A DNA stretch of 64,000 bases from Perognathus longimembris pacificus (taxonomy: Eukaryota > Chordata > Mammalia > Rodentia > Heteromyidae): the NCBI RefSeq assembly GCF_023159225.1, contig NC_063169.1:54027934-54091933 (forward strand), written 5' to 3'. The notes under the pieces were generated by a model that saw only the letters and a program-made list of their open reading frames with translations, was not told where the DNA came from and searched no databases. Below, in pieces: positions 23,620 to 35,700 of this stretch (position 1 is the first letter of the stretch; every line of letters starts with the position of its first letter). A program made the position numbers and the translations under genes.

Positions 23620-23880
23620 TTTTTAAATATAATATTGGAGTTTTGATCTCAGGACCTTTTATGCTTTCTAGACATGCTCTACCACCTCAACCACTCCCTG
23701 AATCCTTTTCTCTGTAGTGTTGCTTTTATTCCTAGTCTTGCTTTTATCCTGGGCTGGCCTTGAATTACTAGTCCTTGTTTGTTCTTTGATACAGGCTCTC
23801 ACTCATCTTTTTTGTCTGGTCTGGCCTTGAACCCTGAGCCTCCTATTTCTGCCTCTCAAATAGCTGAGATTAAGATTTGC
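23620..23880 (-). mobile_element. Old ID/B1-like composite SINE
   Basis: GTTTTGATCTCAGGACC, CTAGACATGCTCTACCACCT, GGGCTGGCCTTGAATTACTA and CTCTCAAATAGCTGAGATTA. Confidence 0.6.
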
Positions 23881-24374
23881 TCCTTGTTTGCACTTCTGGT
23901 TCTTTAGACTAGTGTTTAGTTGATATCAAGAAATATTTCAGTTATACTTCTGTTCATACAAATACCTTAATTATTCAGTTTATACTTAAAATTTTGTTTT
24001 TCAAATGTTGAATTTCTAAATTTCCTTGTTATATTTGGATTAAATGTGTTTCTACTTGAAAGTGCTACTTAGATCTGTAATGTCACCAATTTTTCATTTT
24101 GGTCCTGGTGGCAGCAGGCTGGCAGGAAGTATGAGACACAGGAAAAATAAACATATTCTGTGTGCTAATGGTTGCTAGTATGTGTGGCCCAGGCAAGCTT
24201 ATTACAGAAAGGAACAGTTAGCCTCAGGGTAAAAGACAAACCATTCAAAGTCAGCAGAGGTTGATGATTAGCTGCTTCATAAGGATGTCTTGTCAACGCT
24301 GGCTGCAGAGTAAAGGCTGAAGCAGGAGGCTCATGAAGAGTTTGAAACCAGTTGGGGCTAGACTTATAAAAAAA
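23881..24374. other. Intergenic, nothing firmly recognised
   Basis: AT-rich to about 24110; a B1-like scrap (GAAGCAGGAGGCTCATGAAG) at 24318-24360. Confidence 0.35.
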
Positions 24375-24595
24375 GGGCAGGATGCAAGGGTACGCTCATA
24401 CCTGTAATCCTAGCTGCTCACGAGGCTGAGATCTGAGGTTCATGGTTCAAAGCCAGCCTGTGAGACTCTTATTGCCAGTTCATCACCAAAAAGCCAAAGT
24501 GAAGCTATGGTGCAAGAGGCAGAGTGCCAGCCTTGAGTGAAAAAGCTAAGGGAGATCACCCAAGGCCTTGAGTTCAAGCCCAAGTACTGCTCCAT
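24375..24595 (+). mobile_element. 7SL-like/Geo dimer SINE
   Basis: CTCATACCTGTAATCCTAGC, GAGGCTGAGATCTGAGGTTC, GTGAAGCTATGGTGCAAGAG and CTTGAGTTCAAGCCCAAGTA. Confidence 0.85.
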
Positions 24596-24599
24596 TCTT

Positions 24600-25885
24600 A
24601 CTTCTGTAAAAGGGTTGGAGGAGGGGATGTAGTAACACTTGGTAACTTTTATAAATGGGACTGTGTGAGTGAGATTTTATTACTTACTAATTCATCAATA
24701 CCTGCAAGTAGCAAAAAGACAGTGGTAGTTCAGAACTTGGTGTGAATACAGGTCTTCCTCAGTATTCTTTTTTGAGTAATGGTAGTTCTTAGCCCAGCCA
24801 AGGTGTTAAAGCTCATACCTGTCACCAAGGAAACCCAATTAGCCCCATGTGTTTCTAATCTGCAATGAAAATGTTTATATCTTCATATATCTTAATATAA
24901 CTTACATATGTATGAATATCTAGCATATATAGGAATATATAACTTCTAGAATGTAAATATGAACCGATCCATGCTATTATTTATTTTATTAGCCTAACCA
25001 TGCTATTACTAATTTCTAAAAAATAACAGGCACATGTTTTTGAGCAAAGTCTTTGAAAAACAACTGTAGATGGAAGAATTATGGTTAGTATAATGTAGGG
25101 AACCAAAAAGAATAAAGAGCAAAACAACTGTGAGATAATTGAGCTTAAATTCATCTGTAAGATGTGGGGGAGGTAATGTGTAGGCCGGGGAGAATGATTT
25201 ATGACCCAGGTGCGCCCATCCGTGCTGATCAACCCTCTGTTGAATGTTCTCATTAGATTCGTCATCCAGGGCAGACTTGAGCTCCAGGCTGTACAAAGAA
25301 TATGTCTTTGCTGCACTGATTTTCTTGGAGCTGAGTACAGCCTGGAGACATGCGATCTTTCTTCTGTTCCTTGCTGGGGGGACAAATTCCCTTTCCCCAC
25401 TTCCTTCCCATAGGCAGTATGTCACATTCATTTTTACTTACTTTCCAGGCTGGCATTGTTTAGGGTTTATGGGCATGGACATAGAACCATGAAGAGATGT
25501 TTTCATGAGGACCATTTTCATGAGGAGCATGGAAGTGATATATGGAATCCTTGGGTTGGATAATGCATAGAGATGAGATGGCGGGGGGGGGGGGGTGGGA
25601 GTATCTGTCTGTCAAAGACTGCCACTTCAACTTCACGCTCCATTTCTGCTTCATACCTATGGAGGGACTCAGGATGCAGAAAAGTGAGTGTGGCCTGGTG
25701 AAGGTACAGAGGTAAGGTAAGGTACAGAGCAGCTGCTCCACCCAGACATAGTATAGGAAACACAGGACTTTCCATTGGCAAGAACGTCTGTCATACACTC
25801 GTGTGTGAATGTACAGCTGTGCCTTGGCTTATGATGGGGCCGTAGCCTCACAAATCCAGCAGCAGCTGAAAATGCAACTTGGAAA
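24600..25885. other. Intergenic, nothing recognised
   Basis: Two overlapping open frames of about 140 codons on the minus strand (24981-25431) lack any known motif. (G)n run at 25582-25595. Confidence 0.4.
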
Positions 25886-25889
25886 TGCG

Positions 25890-26260
25890 TTCAATGCACT
25901 GGATGAGTCAGCTTCACATCACGGTAACAAAACACCCACCACAGCTATTTATGAAATGAAGAGGGTTTTATTTGTGCTCACAGTAATGGAGACATAAAGC
26001 CTAGCTATAGGCAACCTCATGAGTTTGAACCTTTTTTGAGGAGGGGACATGTTGACAGGTGTGCATGTGGGAGCAAGCCAGGAAGCAGACGGAGACCCAG
26101 GGACCCAGGTTACACAATTCCCTTTGACAGCACAGCCCAATGACATAAGGACTTCCCACTAGGCTCCACCTTCTAAAAGCCACAGTACCTCTTAGCAGTG
26201 CCCTCTTAGGGAGGAAGCCTTTAACAACACCTGGGGCTTAGGGTGGCTCACCCTCATCAT
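25890..26260 (-). mobile_element. LTR-retrotransposon (MaLR-like LTR) fragment
   Basis: GGTTTTATTTGTGCTCACAG, AATGACATAAGGACTTCCCA, CTAGGCTCCACCTTCTAAAA and GGAAGCCTTTAACAAC follow the antisense order of ancient MaLR-type LTRs. Non-coding remnant; family name tentative. Confidence 0.5.
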
Positions 26261-26794
26261 AGCATCCCCTAGCTAGCCTCCTGAGGCTGGCAATGCAACT
26301 GGTGCTCTCCTGATCGCCTGGCTCAGCAGGGTGAGCGGCTCGCTGACCCACTCAGCAGCAGGAGAAAGGATCCCATCCCATCACAACCCATAGCTCTAGT
26401 CTAGCCCAGGAAGACAGCAGAATTCAAAATTCAAAGTAAAGTTTCTCCTGAATGTGTATGGCTTTCACACTGTGGGGAAAGCTGAACAATTTTAAGTTGA
26501 CCTCCTGTTAGGATAGGGACTCTCTGTGTAGGAGCAAATACCAAAGAAAAATGCTCAACACTTCTGAGGTGCTTAGAAGGACAAGAGTTGGAAAAGCAGC
26601 TCAGTTAGAATCCTTTGTACAAAGCCAGAAAATGTGATTAAGCAGTGGAAGGATTTCAACCCGAAGGTACGGAGTAGGTAGCAAATTACTGTTGTACTTT
26701 CATCTGAGAAAAACAAAGTCAGGTTCTACATTCAAATCAAAACAGTCAAATGTCTAAATGGCTTCTCTTCCTGATGCTAAGATTGTGAGCTGGC
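26261..26794. other. Intergenic, nothing recognised
   Basis: No repeat or gene recognised. Confidence 0.4.
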
Positions 26795-26945
26795 AGCTAA
26801 TAATGAACTAGTATTTACATAGTACCCATCAGGTGTTAGGCATTGTTCAAATGCCTTCTGTAATCTAAGCGTTCATTTTCAAAACAGCCTTAAGGAAGTT
26901 ATCATTCATGTTTCACAGACAAGGACTAGAAAATATAGTAGGTGT
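26795..26945 (-). mobile_element. MIR fragment
   Basis: GTATTTACATAGTACCCATC, GTTAGGCATTGTTCAAATGC and GTTTCACAGACAAGGACTAG follow the antisense MIR consensus order. Confidence 0.65.
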
Positions 26946-27535
26946 TCAATATTTTGTGAATGACATCAATAAGCCCAACTATCACCAATTATTTTCTTTG
27001 CTTTGCTTTTGATCACAACTCTTTCTCTCCCAGTCCTAAATTTCATTTATAGCCTACGTTGTGCATTTGTTCTTCAAAGCCAGCAGAATCATTTCTATCA
27101 AGATCAAGAACAGAACAGTCTGATAAATATAATTAGGTTCTAAATTAAACCATTAAATCAGAAGCTGCTTGGATCTGTGGATAATTGTAAAAAACCATGA
27201 CCCCGGATCCATCTCTTCTAGCAGGCTTGTTTGCCTGTACAAAAAATAAGAATAAGGAAAGAAGGATGATGTCTGTTTTCCTGAAAGTGCATCAGTGGAT
27301 TATGAGTTTATGATGAAAACAAACATGTATTAAGATAAACCATAGCTGTTTCTACAATCTTACATGGATTCTATTATATGCAATGTGCCTGTAGGATTCA
27401 ATTTTCTTAAGTGGTGGTGGAGAAGAAAACAGTGAATGGAATTTAATTAAGAAGGTAATCTTTCATGGTATATTTCAGTTATCACCATAAGTTATTTTAG
27501 ATTTTAATAAACTCTCTCCATATTCACTTTTTTCT
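26946..27535. other. Intergenic, nothing recognised
   Basis: AT-rich, no repeat or gene recognised. Could include distal 3'UTR of IL20RA. Confidence 0.35.
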
Positions 27536-27662
27536 TTCCCCTCCTTCCCTCCCTCCTTCCCTCCCTTGTTCCCTCCCTTCCTCCTTCCATCCCTCCTTCC
27601 CTCCCTCCCTTCCTCCTCCCTCCCTCCCTTCCTTTCTCCCTCTTTTTCTTTCCTTTCTTTCT
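27536..27662. repeat. (CCTT)n-rich polypyrimidine tract
   Basis: Imperfect CCTTCCCT units next to the tail end of the SINE at 27665. Confidence 0.95.
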
Positions 27663-27664
27663 AC

Positions 27665-27845
27665 CTGTCCTAGGGCTTGAATTCAGAGCCTGAGCTTTTT
27701 GCTACCACTTGAGCCACAGTTCTATTTCTGGCTTTTTGCTGATTAGTTGGAGATACGAATCTCATGAACCTTCCTGCCCGGGCTGGCTTTCAGTCATAAT
27801 CCTCAGATCTCAGCCTCTTGAGTAGCTAGGATTGCAGCCATTGCC
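27665..27845 (-). mobile_element. 7SL-like/Geo dimer SINE, shortened
   Basis: CCTAGGGCTTGAATTCAGAG, CCACTTGAGCCACAGTTCTA, GGCTTTTTGCTGATTAGTTG and CTCAGATCTCAGCCTCTTGA. Confidence 0.85.
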
Positions 27846-27929
27846 TTATAGTATTTCTTTCCTATGTCCTGTGTTTACTTACTGATATTCATTCCTAACA
27901 TCTTCTAAAGACTCTTAAAGGCACAGCCC

Positions 27930-28768
27930 ATCTCAGTAGAATATTTAATTATAGTAACAAAGTACTTCAACTACTGAATATGTCCAAGTTCATAATTGTG
28001 CAAATGGCTTTTTAACATCACATTTCCTGAAATAAATGTGATATTCGATTATAAAATATGTCATTTTCTTTTGAGTTAGTTTTGAAGGACAACAAAATGT
28101 CCCTACTGAATTATAGAGAGGGCATTTCCTTGACACTCAAAGAGCAATTATCTAAGTTCGCACTCCAAAAGTACTCATAAGGTCTAAAGGGCAGGCAAAG
28201 CACATGATGTCATGAGGGTCATGCGTGATTTATCCATCTAAACACGGATTATTATGGTTAAGTAGTAGGTTGAGGCCTTTTTGTGTGGCCCACTGACTGC
28301 CAACTTAATGGTATTTGCTTATTTTAAGTATTTCATCATCATTCTCATAAACAAAAGTTCTGAAAAAAGCAATGTGTATACAGTGAATGATCTTTATGAA
28401 ATATTTTGACAGGGTTACATACACATGGAATAACCAGAAAATAACTGGAGAAGCATGCTTATGAGAATAAAAAAGACTAAGGAGAGTGGCCATAATACAC
28501 CTTTGCAAGTCACGTCTGCCCCCAGCCCTGCAAATAGTCCCTGACTCCTTACTCACTGTCCATTGCAAGAGACCTGCAAGTGTAGGTCAACCACTGGTAG
28601 CGGGCAGCCCCGGACAAGTGTAAAGAGCAGAGAGCAGTGAGATCCTCACACTGGCCCATGCACATGCTGATGGTTCACTCATTTGAACGGTTCACTCATT
28701 TGAACGGTCCACTCCTTTGCGGGCACTCAAACGCTACAAGAGTTGCTGAGCAAAGGAAACATCTTAGG
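27930..28768 (-). other. IL20RA: Probable IL20RA 3'UTR, end not determined
   Basis: Sequence following the stop codon in gene direction, free of recognised repeats apart from a short tandem repeat. No AATAAA occurs on the minus strand for more than 2.5 kb. ATTAAA at 27949-27944 (about 820 nt after the stop) and CATAAA near 28397 are weaker candidates for poly(A) signals. The true end could be further left. Confidence 0.4.
28672..28715. repeat. Short tandem repeat, 17-bp unit, in the 3'UTR
   Basis: Two perfect copies of GGTTCACTCATTTGAAC (28672-28688 and 28689-28705) followed by a third, diverged and incomplete copy (GGTCCACTCCTTTG). Confidence 0.9.
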
Positions 28769-29539
28769 TTAGCTTTCCATTTGTACATACAATCCCCATT
28801 CCTCCGTGAATTCCTGGAGATACTCTTCCCTTTCTTCTGCTGGCGTGTTGGAGGCCTGCTGCTCATAGAGTCTAGACAAAAGGCTCTGTTCTGGGAGACT
28901 GTCAGCCTCCCAATGTCCGCAGTCCTCGGGCTCTGGGTCAAAGCTAGACAACGAAGGAATGCACAGCCTGCCGGTCCGAGGGTCCCAATCCACCAGCGTC
29001 ATTGGTGGCTCTGCCCTCCCCTGGTCTGGGACCGTGCGTTCCTGCTCCAAGTCACAGAGCCCGGGGGCGTATGAGTACAGGAGTGCTTGTGCCAAGGTTG
29101 TCTGTTGCACAGGTAAGGTTCCTGGTCTGGGCCCCTCCTCCTGCACATTTGGCTGGTCTTCTGCAGGCCCCAGGGAGATGTCAGCTCGGATGTCATACTC
29201 GTAGTCAGTGGCTGCCTCCTCTGTGGGCGTGGCCGCGCCAAGCCACGCCTCCTGAGTTAGGGAGACCCCTTGACCCCTTTCCTCAACATCACAGAGAATG
29301 CCCATCAAGGGTGAAGTGTACCCTAAGTGTTTCACCCACGCTTCCTCCGCATGTGGCTCCCCACTCCAGCTGGGCACAGGCGCAGGCGCAGGAAGGTTGG
29401 GTCTGTCATTGATGTTTTCCACTGTATCCTTCTGAGAAATTTGGGAATCATCCAAAATATTGAAGGTGATGATGTTGACCACGATTTTCTCAGCAGGCGT
29501 AAAGAATCTTTTGTCAAATTCACTTCCATAAATCAAAAT
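28769..29539 (-). CDS. IL20RA: IL20RA coding exon 7: cytoplasmic tail and stop
   Basis: Residues 295-550 and stop TAA at 28771-28769. It starts ILIYGSEFDKRFFTPAEKIV and ends EEWGLYVQMES. The tail is acidic and proline-rich, with conserved islands VKHLGYTSPLMGI (tyrosine with possible STAT docking role), TDYEYDIRADIS and TLVDWDPRTGRLCIPSLSSF. Between islands it diverges freely, for example PNLPAPAPVPSWSGEPHAEE, as expected of a disordered tail. The acceptor is TCTCGTGACAG|ATTTTG. This is the last coding exon. Confidence 0.97.
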   Translation of the reverse strand: MLIYGSEFDKRFFTPAEKIVVNIITFNILDDSQISQKDTVENINDRPNLPAPAPVPSWSGEPHAEEAWVKHLGYTSPLMGILCDVEERGQGVSLTQEAWLGAATPTEEAATDYEYDIRADISLGPAEDQPNVQEEGPRPGTLPVQQTTLAQALLYSYAPGLCDLEQERTVPDQGRAEPPMTLVDWDPRTGRLCIPSLSSFDPEPEDCGHWEADSLPEQSLLSRLYEQQASNTPAEEREEYLQEFTEEWGLYVQMES

Positions 29540-29747
29540 CTGTCACGAGAGAAGGATACATTTTCCACCTTTTTGCGTTAGAGAGATACTAAAAACAACT
29601 GTTAAGTAGGATTTATGGTGTCTTAGCAACTCAGGTACAAGAGGAAGGCATGCTTGGAACACATGGAAAACCATGTGGTTCACACATATGGGGTTCAAAA
29701 TGGCCATCTCCTCCCCTTGCTGGTGACTTGCTTACACTCTTGACTGT

Positions 29748-29784
<37 letters not shown>

Positions 29785-32700
29785 TTTGCAAGCGCTGCTA
29801 TTGGAGCTTGAACTCAGGGCTTTGGCATGGTCTCTTAGCTTTTTCACTCAAAGCTATCCCTTGAGCCACAGCACCATTTCTAGTTTTTTTTTTTTTTTTT
29901 TTTTTTCAGATAAGAGTCTCATGGACTTTCTTGCCCTGGATTGGCTTTGAAAGACAATCCTTAGGTCTCAGCCTTCTTTGTAGCTAGAATTACAAGTATG
30001 AGCCACTGGTGCCCAGCTATTGAAAATTGTTAATTCTGCAAAATCAGAATTTCTGGCACAGGGAGAGTGGCAAAGACTAAGAGTACCGCATTCACTATGT
30101 ATTTGTTGATAAGCTTGCGTCACCTGGATATCTTCCTTTCTTGCAATTACAGTGGAGGTGAAATGTGGGCAGATATGCAAACTGGGAGTATAAAGGAGAT
30201 AGGTCCTGACCAGGGATGGTTTTTATTACACAACCTCCCATGTAAAAATCATTCTGGAATGAGGCCAGAGAAGGAAATGTATCTGTCAGCTTAGGACAGA
30301 TAGGGTGACTCTAAATGAGGGATTTGAATTTGAGATTAAAATTTGGTAGGGATATGTGGAAGTTGCCTATTATTTGAGAAGGCATCAGTCAGTACTGAGT
30401 TAAAGTTCAGACCTTATTGTCACTTTAAGATAGGACCTTCAACCTCATTCTTTTAAAAATGTTCTAGTTTTAAAAAAAAATGTATGTATGGGCCGGGAAT
30501 ATGGCCTAGTGGCAAGAGTGCTTGCCTCCTACACATGAAGCTCTCGGTTTGATTCCCCAGCACCACATATATGGAAAACGGCCAGAAGGGGCGCTGTGGC
30601 TCAAGTGGCAGAGTGCTAGCTTTGAGCGGGAAGAAGCCAGGGACAGTGCTCAGGCCCTGAGTCCAAGGCCCAGGACTGGGGGGGGAGGGGGGGGGAAATG
30701 TATGCAATCAATTCTCCTGTGAATCTTTCTCCAAGCTAAAGTCTTCCTATGCCATTAAGATGCTAATTCCAGCATAAAAATAGAAAAATGTACCAACAGG
30801 TCTAGCAAAACAAGTGCATGTAGAGTATCATGTACAAATACACATATTTTAATCATTCCCATGGGAAAAAGGTTCACGTTAATCATGTGCTGCTTAGTTC
30901 TCTGGCATGTGTTAGCAGATGTTTGGTACATCAAGTTGGTTCCTTCTACTTGCTTGCTTTTCCTGTGCTGAGTGGCCACGTTCTGGGCCCGTGCCCCTTA
31001 ACTGTGGTTTCCATTCCATCTCAGGCCTGATGGTCTACTCTCCCCTCCTGGACTACCATCGTCTCTCCCCTGAACAATTGCCAGAGCCTGTGAGCTGCGT
31101 TTCTGGTTCTAGTCTTATTCCTTTTAAAGTTATCCTAGAACAAATATCTAGTTGGATCTAAGATTCAGAGGTGACTCTGACACTCACCTTAATGAACACA
31201 TGGCTCAAGCAGTAGAGCACCTATGTAGCAAGTGTGAAGCCCAGAATTTGAACCTACTACTGCCCAAGAAAAAGGAACACTAAATTTAAATTAAAATCGT
31301 ACTGAGGTTTCTCTGTGACAGAACAAAGCCATACTCTTTAGAGCAGTGCCCTAAGTCTCCTAGTGCCCAGCCAATATCTGCTTTTGGCTGTTCATGTGTG
31401 GTCATGTCTCTTCTCTCCCCTTACCCTCCCTCTGCCCATGGTAAGTGTCCTAACGCCTACTTTCATAACCAAGCTTGGCATGAGATTTGATTCCCCAGTG
31501 TACCCTCCTGTGCTCCCCCAACCAAGCCCCAAGGGCCTGCTTTTATCTTCCTTCACAATGTACTTTGAAATTCAATGTGGTGACTAAGCAGAACCTCAAG
31601 AAAAGTAGGGACTGTGTCATAATTCATCTATATATCGTAGGATTATGCAATCTAACCATTAAGTATGAAGTCTTTTCAAAGTGAAGGAAATGATATCTTC
31701 TTGTTTTGTGCTCGTGCCAGACCAGGTGCTTGAACTCAGGGTCTCACACTCTCACTTAGATTTCTTATGTATAGCTGGCTTATTGAGTCACGCCTGGAAC
31801 CATGCCCTCAGTCTTAGCTTGCTTTCTTTCCCTCCCTCTCTCCTTGCCCTCCTCCCCTCTTTCTTTTTTTGTAATATTGGGAACAAAATTGAGGGCAACA
31901 TGTATGCGAAGCTAAGCAACTGTTCTACCACTGAGTGCTCTCTCTCTCTCTTTCCATATATATATATATATATATATATTCAACTGTTTAAGTGTAAATC
32001 AACTCTGCGGTTAACAATTATATCTGTTGTAGCTTTGTCCTGAAGCTTGCTGCTATAAAAGAAATTCCTGCTGTGCCAAGCACTCACCAAATTGGCTGGG
32101 TGTTTCTCTTTGCCAACATGGATATATCGGTAGATGGAGTAGCCAATCACAGAAAAAAGAAACAGGACAACAGATACGGGCAAAACATACCAGAAGATGA
32201 TTTTAACCTTCAATGCTGATGTTTGATCTGTTAACAATACAAACAAAAGGGAAGTGGTAAATAGTTATGATTTTTGTGAGAGTGAGAGACAGGAGTGTGG
32301 TCAAGAGGTTTGGGGAAGAGTCACTATATTTAGAGACTCAATTTTCTCATCTATGCATTGAGAAGGTTGGACTCAGTGTAAGGGGGTCCCAGAATTCTTA
32401 GTCTCTCTGACCATAGTGTTACTCTACACTCGCTTTACATTTTGACCTTAAGGTACATGAATAACCCAACTTATCAGATACTCCAACATTTTATATCTAG
32501 CTTCGAGATTCCCGATGGCTCCTATATTTGAAGGTGAGGTGTCTCATATAATGTAACTCACAGCTCCTCAAACCACTTTTCTTTGCTGCTCACAGAACTC
32601 CATCTTTTTCATGTATTTCATGAATGTATGGATCATCACTAACACACCCCTTGTTGCACTGGTCAGCTAGTCCTTCTAGGGAGGGCTGGAGCTAGGGAAT

Positions 32701-35700
32701 GTGTGGAGAGGGAGCTAGTCCTCCAAGTGAAGTGTGATGACCCTCCCAGGACCTGGTGTGATATAGGCCTGTGTGGACTGAATGTCCATACAAAGAGGAA
32801 GGAAAAGACCCAATGAAGAGAAAAGTGTTGAGAAAAGTAGCATGGCCCACCTATAACCATATCATAGAGCTGATGTCTAGGTTCCGTTGTCACTCACATA
32901 TTTGTTAAGTGTCTGAGCTGTACTTGGATATTGGGATGGTTAACGCTACGTGTCAACTTGGCCAAGCCATAGTACACAGATATTTGGCAAAACATTATTC
33001 TAGATGTTTCTGTAGAAGCATGGGTTTTTTTTTTTTTAAAGATGAGATTAACATTTTAATCAGATTCTGAATAAAGCCAGTTGCTCTGGATAATGTAGTT
33101 GGGTCTCAGCCAATCAACTAAAGCTCTTAATCTAAAAGACCAATGGCCCTTGGGGAATTCTGTCAGCAGATGGTTTTTGGACACACACCCGAAACCCATT
33201 CCTGCCATGGGTCTCTAGCTGGATGCCTACCTTACAGCATTTGGACTTGCCAGCCTACACAATTACAAGAGCCAACTCTTTATTCTCTTGTATCTGTCCA
33301 TTCTACTGATTCTGTTTCTCTGGAGAATTCTGACAAATACAGCAGTAGAGAAAGGAAGCAAACTTAGCACACATAGTAACTGCCCTAGAGTCTTTCACAC
33401 ACGAAAAAAATCATTAAGTGCAACACAGGAGCATTGCAATCCACACGCACTGCTGAATATTCCCAATGACAATGCAGCAAAGTCACTGTTCCATCTGTTG
33501 TTCAGTTACAGACAGGAAACAGAGGTGTCACAGACATTGAGGGTGATTTCCCAGTATGGGAGACCACTGTAGGCTCTTCTACCCTGAACAGGCTCCACAG
33601 AGCACGATCAGCAGCAGGTTCTGCATAGTAATGTAGAAAAGACTGCCAGGAGATGTTGTAGATGTGTGAATTCAACCTACTGTAGGCTGCAGCTCAGTCT
33701 AGTCCTCTTCATACAGCCCCTGGCCTGAGCTCCTCTTAACTGAGTTCTGATGACAATGGCTATGGCATTTAGTGTGTTTTCTAGCACGTTTGCTACAGTC
33801 TAGTTAATAAACTTTACCTGAATTTAGGAGCTTGCTCAAAGAATATTAAGAAGGAATATTCTTTAGGAATAGCCTCAAATAAATCATACACATTTTCTAG
33901 GAGGTAGTGTCTTGGAAAGTTATCTCTGGTGATGGCCTAGGTAGAATGTCAGGGCAAGCTCAGAACCGGAATTGGCGGTCTCTTTTACTCTGTCCCCTTT
34001 CCTACATTGGTGAGGGAGCAGGCTCCATCTGCTTACCAGAAGTAGCTTATTTCATCTGCAATTAAGTTGTTTCAGCTCTGCCAATGCAGTATATGATTTC
34101 CCCTGGAAATTCATTCCTACCATTTGGCACCGAACAAACTGTTTGCACACACAACACTTTTTCCCCTCCAAACAAAAATGGTTTCTTCAATCTGCTTTGT
34201 TTTTGCTTTCCCTTCTGCTGGTTTGGCACTTCCCTTTAACTGCAAAGTGGTAGAGAATCCTTCATTTCAAAGAAAAGGTATGGTAAGGATGGGGATTCAA
34301 TAATAAAGCTTTGAACTTTTTATATGTATTCAGAGCATTCTCCTACTCCTTTCAAAATAGGAGGCCTGAGGGCATACCAGGGAATAGAGCTAGGGCCCCG
34401 GGCTAAGGTGAGCATTTGTTAAAAGGGAAAGGCAGAAGAGTATTGGACTAAAAACCACTGGTTGTGGGCAAACCTTAGGATTGTTTTCTTTCAGTTTTCA
34501 GAGTCTGAGTTCAAGCTCTCCTCTCTCTATGGACAGAAAGAGTATAAACAAATACCCTGCTCACAACTCCATGATTCTACATAGGGTTGAATGACTTCAC
34601 CACTAGTGACCCAGGTCAGAAAACATGAGGTGCCAAATATAAAAGAGAGAGAAGCTATTAGAAGAGAAATGGAGGCATGACTGTTTTGCTGATCCTGAAG
34701 GCTAGGAAGGCCTGTAACTGGTATTCCCAAGAGGGAGCAAAAGCAGTTGGGATTTCAAGTGTTTGCAGAATAATGCCTTGGTTCGGCACAAGAAAGTTGC
34801 TGGATATTTTTGAAGTCCACTGAACTCCTCCAGATCAGTGATTCTAATTTTCAAGGAAAAAAAATATGTGTAAAAGTTCTTCATTGTTATTTCTCAAGGC
34901 AGGAAGCCATGGGAGGGCAAGAAGAACATTGGCAGGGGAAATGGGACCATGCTGAGAATTCTCAAGGAGCTGACAACATTCCCCAGCCCTGGCCAACTTC
35001 TGTGGCAGGGTCCCAGGCAATACATCCCAGTGGTGGCTGTTTCTACCTTTGCCTCCAACTGCTACCCTTAGATATGAATTTGTCCATCTTTTTTTTAAAA
35101 CAAACAAACAATTTCCTTCCTCAAACCAGCCAAGAATTTTTGGAGTATACCTTTCTTTTCTAAATTTACTGTAAAGGTGATGTACAGAGAGGTTATAGTT
35201 ACACAAGTCAGGTAATGATTTGAACAGCATCACTCCACCTTGATTCTCTCCTAGCTTTCCCCTCCTGACTTCCCTCCCCTTCCTGTTTGTATAATTCATG
35301 TACAACATAGTGTCTATTGGGTTTCACTGCTGAATTGGGTCACCCTTTGTCCCACCATTTCTGTTTCCCCTTCCTCCAATCAGATAAATTTACATACAAG
35401 ACAAAGAAAACAGAAATCAAAAACTGAGGAAGAAGGGAGTAAAATAAAACAAAACAAAAAAAACCCCTCCTAAACAGTACAAGAAAAAAACTTCTTGCTT
35501 CCATTTCTTGGAGTTCATTTTAATAAGGTGAGAAATCAGAGAAGCCACATTTTGAGAGGTTGAATCTTGGAGTCTTTATTAGAAGGCCAGCAACTGCCTG
35601 ATGGACTTCTGTCTCAAAGACCAGCAGCCAGCAAATACACTTAACACTGTTAGAAAACAGCCATGAGGACAGAGAGGAAAGAAAGAACAAAAACAATACC

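Noticed and set aside
24981..25431. Two overlapping frames of about 140 codons on the minus strand
   Set aside because: Different frames of the same DNA, no motif, no sign of exon structure or retrocopy.
28637..29412. Open frames of 81-145 codons on the plus strand opposite exon 7
   Set aside because: Shadows of the IL20RA cytoplasmic-tail exon, which has clear protein homology on the minus strand.
30487..30692. tRNA gene suspected from the ID-like half of IDL-Geo (A- and B-box-like words)
   Set aside because: The flanking Geo half, tail and flanking duplication show a SINE; no complete tRNA cloverleaf is kept.
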